This document shows positions 58,178 through 64,000 of a stretch of 64,000 bases of DNA, one piece after another. Origin of the DNA: RH-AL1 sp964235705. Its GTDB lineage: Bacteria; Pseudomonadota; Alphaproteobacteria; Rhizobiales; Beijerinckiaceae. Position 1 is the first letter of the stretch. Every line of letters starts with the position of its first letter. Below the pieces are notes generated by a model. It was not told where the DNA came from. It searched no databases and saw only the letters and a program-made list of their open reading frames with translations. The position numbers were made by a program, and so were the translations under genes. The stretch lies in the NCBI GenBank assembly GCA_964235705.1, contig CAXSDP010000005.1, positions 43,248-107,247 on the forward strand, in the 5' to 3' direction.

Positions 58178-59722
58178 CTACCTCTTCTTGCCGAACGGGA
58201 AGCCACCACCCAACCCTGGCAGCTTGGCGCCGCCGAGGCCGGGAAAGCCGCCGGGCAGGCTCGGCATCTTGCCCCCGCCCATCTGCTTACCCAGCGCCTC
58301 GATCTGCTCGGGCGTCGGCTGCGGCATGCCGCCGGGCAGGCCACCCATGCCACCGCCTCCCATGGCGCCGCCCATCCCGCCGAGCATCTTGGCCATGCCG
58401 GCCATCTTGCCCATGCCACCCTTACCCATGCCGCCCATGGACTTCATCATATCGGCCATCTGGCGGTGCTGCTTCAGCAGCTTGTTGACGTCCTCGACCT
58501 TCATGCCGGAGCCGGCGGCGATCCGCTTCTTGCGGCTGGCCTTCATCAGGTCCGGGTTGCGGCGCTCCTTGGGCGTCATCGACAGGATGATCGCGCGCTG
58601 GCGCTTGATCAATCCGTCATCGAGCTTGCCGGCGAGTTGGTCCTTCATCTTCGCCATGCCGGGCATCATGCCCATGATGCCGCCCAGGCCGCCCATCTTC
58701 TCGACCTGCGCCAATTGGTCGGCGAGGTCGTTCAAGTCGAACTGCCCCTTGGCCATCTTCCTGGCCATGGCCTGCGCCTTGTCGGCGTCGATGTTTTCCG
58801 CCGCGCGCTCGACGAGGCTGACGATGTCGCCCATGCCCAGGATGCGGTTGGCGACGCGAGCGGGGTGAAAGTCCTCCAGCGCGTCCATCTTCTCGCCGGT
58901 GCCGAGGAGCTTGATCGGCTTGCCGGTGACGTGGCGCATCGACAGCGCCGCGCCGCCGCGCCCGTCGCCGTCGACGCGGGTCAGCACGATGCCGGTGACG
59001 CCCACGCGGTCGTTGAAGTTCTTGGCGAGGTTCACCGCGTCCTGGCCGGTCAGCGCGTCGGCGACGAGCAGGATCTCGTGCGGGCGCGCCGCCGCCTTGA
59101 TCTCGGCCATTTCGGCCATCAGCGCCTCGTCGATGTGGGTGCGCCCGGCCGTGTCCAGCATCACCACGTCGTAGCCCTGCAGCCGCGCCGCCTGCTCCGC
59201 CCGCACGGCGATCTGCACCGGCGTCTGCCCGGCGACGATCGGCAGCGTGTCGACGCCGACTTGGCGGCCGAGCACGGCGAGCTGCTCCTGCGCGGCCGGG
59301 CGTTTCACGTCGAGCGAGGCCATCAGCACCCGCTTCTTCTGACGATCGAACAACCGCTTGGCGATCTTGGCGGTGGTCGTCGTCTTGCCGGCGCCCTGGA
59401 GGCCGATCATCATGATCGCGACGGGGGCGGCCGCTTCAAGGTCGATCGGCGCCGCCGCCTCGCCCAGCGTCTCCACCAGCACGTCGTTGACGATCTTGAC
59501 GACCATCTGGCCGGGCGTGACCGACTTGACGACGTTGGCGCCGACCGCCTGCGCGCGCACCTTGTCGACGAAGGCGCGCACGACCTCGAGCGCGACGTCC
59601 GCCTCCAGCAGGGCGCGGCGCACCTCGCGCAGGGCGACGTTGACGTCCTCCTCCGACAAGGCGCCACGGCGCGTCAGCGCGTCGAAGATGCCGGAAAGCT
59701 TGTCGGAAAGGCTCTCGAACAT
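58178..59722 (-). CDS. ffh: Signal recognition particle protein Ffh
   Basis: This 514-residue GTPase delivers nascent membrane proteins with 4.5S RNA. The N-domain, G1 GLQGAGKTTT (107-116), DTAGRTHID, and TRVDGDGRGGAALS are intact, and the M domain contains GSGMKVEDVNKLLKQH. The C-terminal tail is very rich in Met and Gly (KSMGGMGKGGMGKMAGMAKM and beyond), longer than in E. coli but usual in alphaproteobacteria. The ATG follows AAGGA at four bases. It is first gene of the ribosome-linked run. Confidence 0.95.
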   Translation of the reverse strand: MFESLSDKLSGIFDALTRRGALSEEDVNVALREVRRALLEADVALEVVRAFVDKVRAQAVGANVVKSVTPGQMVVKIVNDVLVETLGEAAAPIDLEAAAPVAIMMIGLQGAGKTTTTAKIAKRLFDRQKKRVLMASLDVKRPAAQEQLAVLGRQVGVDTLPIVAGQTPVQIAVRAEQAARLQGYDVVMLDTAGRTHIDEALMAEMAEIKAAARPHEILLVADALTGQDAVNLAKNFNDRVGVTGIVLTRVDGDGRGGAALSMRHVTGKPIKLLGTGEKMDALEDFHPARVANRILGMGDIVSLVERAAENIDADKAQAMARKMAKGQFDLNDLADQLAQVEKMGGLGGIMGMMPGMAKMKDQLAGKLDDGLIKRQRAIILSMTPKERRNPDLMKASRKKRIAAGSGMKVEDVNKLLKQHRQMADMMKSMGGMGKGGMGKMAGMAKMLGGMGGAMGGGGMGGLPGGMPQPTPEQIEALGKQMGGGKMPSLPGGFPGLGGAKLPGLGGGFPFGKKR

Positions 59723-59935
59723 GTCGTCCTTGCGGCGGGCCCCTGCCCTTGGCTTTGCTGCGTCACCCCAACGCGAAACGCGCCCGGGGGCGCGACGCGC
59801 TGCCGGGCGGGCCGACGGCGTGCACCGGCGGATCGATCCTCGCGTGAGGACTGGCAACCTCATACGATCGGCGCGCGCGGGACGCAAGCCGTCACCGCAC
59901 GACGTTTCGTGGCCATGTCCCCGGCGGGGTGAACC

Positions 59936-60704
59936 ATGGACCTGTACCTCCTCGGGAAACGCGTGCTGGTCACCGGCGCTCGAAGGGCATCGGCCTCGCC
60001 ACGGCGCTGCTGCTGGCGGAGGAGGGCTGCGACCTCGTCCTCGTCGCGCGCACCGCCTCCGACCTGGCCCAGGCGAGGTCGGCCGTGCGGGAACGGCGTG
60101 AGGTGTCGGTGGAGGTCATAGCGGCCGACCTGTCCGAGCCAGCTGAGGTCGAGCGGGTCGCGGCGACGGCGGGGTCGCTCGACGTGCTGGTCAACAACGC
60201 CGGCGCGATCCCGCCCGGCAACCTGCTCGCGGTCGACGACCCCACTTGGAGGTCCGCGTGGGACCTCAAGGTGTTCGGCACCATCGGCCTCACCCGCGCG
60301 CTTTACCCGCGATTGCGGGAACGGGGCGGCGTCGTGGTCAATATCATCGGGGCGGCGGGCGAACGCTTCGAGCCGAACACCATCGCCGGCAGCAGCGGCA
60401 ACGCCGCCTTGATGGCCTTCACGCGGGCGCTCGGGGCCGCGGCGCCGCGCGATGGTATGCGGGTCGTCGGCATCAACCCCGGACCGGTCGCCACCGATCG
60501 GATCGAGAGACTGCTGAGGGCGCGGGCCGAGCGCGAGCACGGCGACGCGTCCCGCTGGCGGGAAGCCTTCTGGCCATGGCCTTCGGGCGCCCGGCGCGAC
60601 CGAAGGAGATCGCCAACGCCGTGGCGTTCCTCGCCTCGCCGCGCTCGGCCTGCACCTCCGGCACGATCCTCACCATCGACGATCCGGCGCGCGGTCCGGC
60701 GTGA
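59936..60704 (+). pseudogene. Short-chain dehydrogenase/reductase with two frameshifts
   Basis: Three successive frames spell one SDR. MDLYLLGKRVLVTGA is read first. A base missing at 59980/59981 leads to (S)KGIGLATALLLAEEG, NNAGAIPPGN, NIIGAAGE and GINPGPVATDRIE. A second base missing at about 60566/60567 leads to LLAMAFGRPARPKEIANAV, SGTILTIDD and the stop. The TGxxxGIG cofactor loop is destroyed in the first frame. The usual catalytic Tyr-X-X-X-Lys region reads SSGNAALMAF, so the tyrosine is absent even after repair. It lies just upstream of the leuA leader. Probably a true pseudogene. Confidence 0.85.
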
Positions 60705-60707
60705 GCG

Positions 60708-60737
60708 CTTGCGGACCGGCCGCACATCGTCCTATTG
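60708..60737 (+). promoter_or_regulatory. Candidate promoter of the leuA leader
   Basis: CTTGCG (60708-60713) and CTATTG (60732-60737), 18 bp apart, resemble the alphaproteobacterial sigma-70 boxes CTTGAC and CTATAT. Transcription would begin close to the leader ATG at 60745, making the leader peptide nearly leaderless. It lies four bases beyond the SDR stop. Assigned by eye only. Confidence 0.4.
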
Positions 60738-60744
60738 TGCCGCC

Positions 60745-60852
60745 ATGCGATGCCAGGCCGCATGGTCCGCGACCACCCCGTCGATCGTCTCGCGATCGAC
60801 CACGTCGTCACGTGCGCCGCACCTCGTCGGTCTGCTTCTTAGCCGCCCCTGA
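60745..60852 (+). CDS. leuA leader peptide
   Basis: A 35-codon frame ending CTC GTC GGT CTG CTT CTT AGC CGC CCC TGA, that is LVGLLLSRP and stop. Four Leu codons, three of them consecutive, lie just before the stop. Such a cluster is the sensing element of ribosome-mediated attenuation: stalling at Leu codons under leucine shortage alters folding of the downstream RNA. The frame is in register with the broken SDR only by chance of read-through. The start codon is uncertain. Placed 81 bp before leuA. Confidence 0.65.
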   Translation: MRCQAAWSATTPSIVSRSTTSSRAPHLVGLLLSRP

Positions 60853-60887
60853 GGGCCGGCCGGGCCGTGCGCCTGGGCACTCAGGGG
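60846..60887 (+). promoter_or_regulatory. Stem-loop of the leuA attenuator
   Basis: CCCCTGAG (60846-60853), overlapping the leader stop codon, pairs perfectly with CTCAGGGG (60880-60887). The 26-base loop is GC-rich and can form GGCC-type inner pairs. A ribosome at the leader stop would cover the left arm; one stalled at the Leu codons would cover less of it. No T tract follows, so the mechanism may be Rho-dependent termination or masking of the leuA start rather than an intrinsic terminator. Confidence 0.55.
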
Positions 60888-60933
60888 ATCGCGGCGTACC
60901 AGACCCCCCTCGCATGTCCCAGGATCATCCACC

Positions 60934-62523
60934 ATGACGTCGTCGAACGCGACCGCTCCCCATAGCCACGCCGACCGCGGGCACACCACCGACCGCCTCA
61001 TCATCTTCGACACCACCTTGCGCGACGGCGAACAATGCCCCGGCGCCACCATGTCCTTCGAGGGTAAGCTGGAGGTCGCCGACATCCTCGACACGATGGG
61101 CGTCGACGTCATCGAGGCCGGCTTCCCGATCGCCTCCGTCGGCGATTTCGAGGCGGTCTCCGCCATCGCCAAGGCGAGCCGCAACGCGACGATCGCCGGG
61201 CTCGCCCGGGCCATCGAGGGCGACATCGCGCGCTGCGCCGAGGCGGTGCGGCACGCGGGCCGCCCCCGCATCCACACCTTCGTCTCGACGTCGCCGATCC
61301 ACCTCGCCCACCAGATGAACAAGAGCCAGGACGACGTGCTGGCCATCATCAGCCGGACGGTGACGCAGGCGCGCAACCTGGTGCCCGACGTCCAATGGTC
61401 GGCGATGGACGCGTCCCGCACGCCGATCGACTACCTGTGCCGCTGCGTCGAGGCGGCGATCAAGGCGGGCGCGACCACGATCAACCTGCCCGACACGGTG
61501 GGCTACGCCACGCCGGCCGAGTACGAGGCGATGTTCGCCCAAATCCGCGCGCGCGTACCCAACGCCGATCGCGCGGTCTTCTCGACCCACTGCCACGACG
61601 ACCTCGGCTTCGCGGTGGCGAACTCCTTCGCCGCCGCCGCCGGCGGGGCGCGGCAGATCGAGTGCACGATCAACGGGCTCGGCGAGCGGGCCGGCAACGC
61701 CGCGCTGGAGGAGGTTGTGATGGCGGTGCGGACCCGCCCCGACGCCCTGCCCTACACGAGCGGCATCGACGCCCGGTTGTTGACGCGCGCGTCCAAGCTC
61801 GTGTCGGCGGCCTCCTCGTTCCCGGTGCAGTACAACAAGGCGATCGTCGGCCGTAACGCCTTCGCCCACGAGAGCGGCATCCACCAGGACGGCATGCTGA
61901 AGAACGCGACGACCTACGAGATCATGAGGCCGGAATCGGTTGGGGTGGCCAAAACCTCGCTGGTCATGGGCAAGCACTCCGGTCGCCACGCCTTCAAGGA
62001 CAAGCTGAAGGACCTCGGCTACGTGCTGGGCGACAACGCCCTGCAGGACGCCTTCACCCGCTTCAAGGACTTGGCCGACAAGAAGAGGATCATCTACGAC
62101 GAGGACATCGAGGCGCTCGTCGACGACGAGATCGGCCACAAGAACGAGCGCATCAAGCTCGCCGGCCTGCGGGTGGAAGCCGGCACGCACGGTCCGCAAA
62201 CGGCGGCGCTGACGGTCGCCATCGACGGCGAGGAGAAGAGCTTCACCGCCACCGGCAACGGCCCGGTCGACGCGATCTTCAACGCCATCGCCACGCTCGT
62301 GCCCCACCGAGCCGTGCTGGAACTCTATCAGGTGCACGCCGTGACCGAGGGTACGGACGCCCAGGCTGAGGTGTCGGTGCGGCTGATCGAGGACGGGGCG
62401 CAGGTCACCGCGCGGGGCGCCGATCCCGACACCATGGTCGCCTCCGCCCGCGCCTACATCGCGGCCTTGAACAAGCTGATGGTGAAACGCGGCAAGATCA
62501 GGCCGGATACGCCGGCCAAGTGA
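60934..62523 (+). CDS. leuA: 2-isopropylmalate synthase
   Basis: This 529-residue enzyme condenses acetyl-CoA with 2-ketoisovalerate, the first committed step of leucine synthesis. FDTTLRDGEQCPGATMS is the catalytic N-terminal motif, STHCHDDLGFAVANSF gives the metal-binding histidines, and QIECTINGLGERAGNAALEE is the second signature. KHSGRHAFKDKLKDLGY opens the linker, and the C-terminal domain (ALTVAIDGEEKSFTATGNGP) is the leucine-feedback regulatory domain. The frame is intact. Expression is probably controlled by the leader peptide and hairpin just upstream. Confidence 0.95.
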   Translation: MTSSNATAPHSHADRGHTTDRLIIFDTTLRDGEQCPGATMSFEGKLEVADILDTMGVDVIEAGFPIASVGDFEAVSAIAKASRNATIAGLARAIEGDIARCAEAVRHAGRPRIHTFVSTSPIHLAHQMNKSQDDVLAIISRTVTQARNLVPDVQWSAMDASRTPIDYLCRCVEAAIKAGATTINLPDTVGYATPAEYEAMFAQIRARVPNADRAVFSTHCHDDLGFAVANSFAAAAGGARQIECTINGLGERAGNAALEEVVMAVRTRPDALPYTSGIDARLLTRASKLVSAASSFPVQYNKAIVGRNAFAHESGIHQDGMLKNATTYEIMRPESVGVAKTSLVMGKHSGRHAFKDKLKDLGYVLGDNALQDAFTRFKDLADKKRIIYDEDIEALVDDEIGHKNERIKLAGLRVEAGTHGPQTAALTVAIDGEEKSFTATGNGPVDAIFNAIATLVPHRAVLELYQVHAVTEGTDAQAEVSVRLIEDGAQVTARGADPDTMVASARAYIAALNKLMVKRGKIRPDTPAK

Positions 62524-62714
62524 CGGTCGCGCGAGGGCCGCGGCCCTTGAGGCATCGCCATCGTTCATCACTTCGCCCTCGTGCGAAGCACCAACGGAAG
62601 GGGCGTCAAGCTTCGAGGCAAGGCGGCGGGTTGGACACCCGATCGCCTCGCAACCATCCTCGGCCTCGAAGCGCGTTGACCTGAACCGGGGCCCCGCAAT
62701 CGTCTCGGCGGCGC

Positions 62715-62743
62715 TGGACAGGTGCCAGCGAATTTGCTATCCG
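62715..62743 (+). promoter_or_regulatory. Possible promoter of tRNA-Lys
   Basis: TGGACA (62715-62720) and TATCCG (62738-62743) are separated by 17 bp and lie 36 bp before the tRNA. The -10 box is weak. The 255-bp spacer between leuA and the tRNA otherwise shows only a short GGGCC/GGCCC palindrome after leuA and no gene. Confidence 0.3.
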
Positions 62744-62778
62744 CCTCGTCGTCGGCCGCAACCGGCGATGGTTTCGAT

Positions 62779-62854
<76 letters not shown>

Positions 62855-63063
62855 TTGAAATCAAGGACTTAGTTTTCATCCTGTCTTGGGTGTAGTCCGG
62901 TACCTTCTCGTCGGTAAGCGTCATAGTTAAATTCGACTCCCTTGGTTCAAGGCGCTTACAGCACGTCACGAGATGCTCCACGCTCGTTAGGAACACCGGC
63001 GTGGTCTTCGATCCACCGCGCAGAGGGTCGCGCTGGCGCTAGGAGATCCGATAGCCGGGCGCC

Positions 63064-63363
63064 CGCCCTCGACCAGGTTCGCCTTGGTCCCTCGCGTGCC
63101 GGCTCAGGTCGTCCAAATGGCGGCGAAGGCGAATAGCAGTCGCTCGTCGTTGAGCGCGAACCAGGTCGGCGTCTTGCGAGGCACCGTGGGGGCGTACTCG
63201 CAAAAGGAGGTCACCGGCACCAGGCGGCGGTGCTCCGGCCCGAGCCAGCGCCGCCAGTGCGGACTGTGGGTGTTGCGCACGTTGGTGATTAGCGCGCCGC
63301 CGGGTGAAGGCCGGCCCCGGCATGCCCTAGCGCATGGTGGTGAGTCCACGGTCACCGTCCACC
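63064..63363 (-). pseudogene. Remnant of an SRAP (YedK/HMCES-like) peptidase gene
   Basis: Fragments of a SOS-response-associated peptidase are readable: LTTMR then a stop in place of Trp (TAG at 63329-63327) then GMPGPAF, a +1 shift to GGALITNVRN, then HWRRWLGPEHRRLVPVTSF and CEYAPTVPRKTPTWFALNDE, LLFAFAAIWTT, a second stop in place of Trp (TGA near 63100), and GTRGTKANLVEG. Intact SRAP proteins recognise abasic sites in single-stranded DNA. The N-terminus with the catalytic cysteine is missing, probably removed at the IS630 end. At least two nonsense changes and one shift show it is dead. Confidence 0.72.
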
Positions 63364-63409
63364 GGCTTGCGCCGCGACAGCGAGATCGTCTGATACCAAG
63401 GTGCGTTGA

Positions 63410-64000
63410 TCATGACCGATGCGCCCAGTGGCGCAGGCCGATGGACATGATCTTCCAGGGCTGATCGGTGAGCCTGTTCCAGGCCTCGCAGCAGCGATCC
63501 ACGATGTCGTCGTAGGAGGTGAACACGCGGTTGCCGATCCAGTTGTCGCGCAGGAACTGCCACACGTTCTCCTCCTTCGACAAGCTCAGGAGGGTTGAGT
63601 TCGGGGGCACGGGGCGGCAGTGGCAGCAGCGTGATGTTGTCGGGGACGACGAGGTCGCCAGCGGTGTGCCAGCCGGCACCATCCAGCATCAGCACGGCAT
63701 GGGCGCGGCGAGCGACGTTGAGGCTGATTTCCTGGAGATGAGCGTTCATCGCTTCCGTTTTGCAGCGGGGCAGGACGAGGCCGGCCCCCTTGCCCTTGGC
63801 GGGGCAGATCGCCCCGAAGATGTAGGCAAAGGCGGTGCGCTGGTCGTGCGGCAGGCGCGGGCGGGTGCCGCGACGCGCCCACAGCCGGGTCAGGGTGTTC
63901 TTCTGGCCGATGCGCGCCTCATCCTGCCACCACAGCTCGATGGCCGTGCCGGGCTTGAGCGTGGCGCGGACCGCGTCCACCGCGACGGATAGGTTCTTTT
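63410..64000 (-). mobile_element. IS630-family transposase, partial and disrupted by a 16-bp insertion
   Basis: A leftward transposase that enters from beyond the window edge. WWQDEARIGQKNTLTRLWAR holds the first catalytic acid of the DDE domain, VLMLDGAGWHTAGDL the second, and PELNP the region before the third. The expected next residues (ENVWQFLRDNW) appear only in another frame: the 16 bases at 63577-63592 (TTCGACAAGCTCAGGA on the plus strand) are an insertion. Without them the reading is PELNPEENVWQFLRDNWIGN through RLTDQPWKIMSIGLRHW to the stop at 63410-63412. The protein is therefore inactive as written. Terminal inverted repeats were not identified. Confidence 0.85.

Noticed and set aside
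59929..60852. One long frame from the SDR region into the leuA leader as a single protein.
   Set aside because: It joins the middle frame of a broken SDR to an unrelated leader peptide; similarity changes frame at both ends.
60846..60887. Intrinsic terminator before leuA.
   Set aside because: The stem is perfect but no T run follows; kept as an attenuator stem instead.

Overview
The window is a GC-rich chromosomal segment of an alphaproteobacterium, most likely of the order Hyphomicrobiales (Rhizobiales). A Methylobacteriaceae/Beijerinckiaceae-like host is my best guess, but the genus is not determinable by eye. The basis is the ffh / rpsP / rimM / trmD block, the divergent tlpA-argH pair, leuS-lptE-holA, LOV/HisKA_2 and MHYT sensory kinases, glcDEF, FCD-type regulators, and intergenic palindromic repeats. 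The sequence is a draft: a 100-N gap lies at 25253-25352.

Layout. 0-5 kb: an MFS carrier and a D-2-hydroxyacid dehydrogenase, divergent from a FadR-type regulator with a 24-bp palindrome in the shared promoter, then an exported carboxylesterase. 5-15.3 kb: a signalling island with three hybrid histidine kinases, a receiver-only regulator and an AI-2E-family membrane protein with an unusual cytosolic extension. 15.5-21.7 kb: an M20 hydrolase, then a CDP-6-deoxyhexose cassette (rfbF, C-methyltransferase, 3,5-epimerase, reductase, convergent rfbG) that predicts a branched 6-deoxysugar for surface polysaccharide.

21.9-35.6 kb: a catabolic region centred on D- and N-carbamoyl amino acids. It holds an Asp/Glu-type racemase with a polar amino-acid ABC transporter; a five-gene operon (class IV aminotransferase, M20 carbamoylase-like hydrolase, CitMHS carrier, AtuA, AtuA-like protein); a divergent N-carbamoyl-D-amino-acid hydrolase with a DctA-like carrier; and D-serine dehydratase with a class II aldolase. 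35.8-41.3 kb: glycolate oxidase glcDEF and an Old Yellow Enzyme. 41.3-47 kb: a frameshifted FkbM methyltransferase, a repeat-bearing intergenic stretch, an ABC-F ATPase, a phosphoesterase, and a LOV blue-light kinase with its response regulator.

47-62.5 kb is mostly housekeeping: leuS, lptE, holA, tlpA, argH, trmD, rimM, rpsP, ffh and leuA. leuA is preceded by what looks like a classical leucine attenuator: a leader peptide ending in clustered Leu codons, with a hairpin at its stop codon. The last 1.2 kb, after tRNA-Lys(CTT), is decayed accessory DNA: a remnant of an SRAP (YedK/HMCES-like) gene and a broken IS630 transposase running off the window edge.

A recurring theme is gene decay by single-base indels in dispensable genes (FkbM, a VOC protein with two compensating shifts, an SDR with two shifts) while the large essential genes read cleanly. 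Coordinates use the start codons I judged most likely. Family assignments rest on motifs read by eye; no database search was run.
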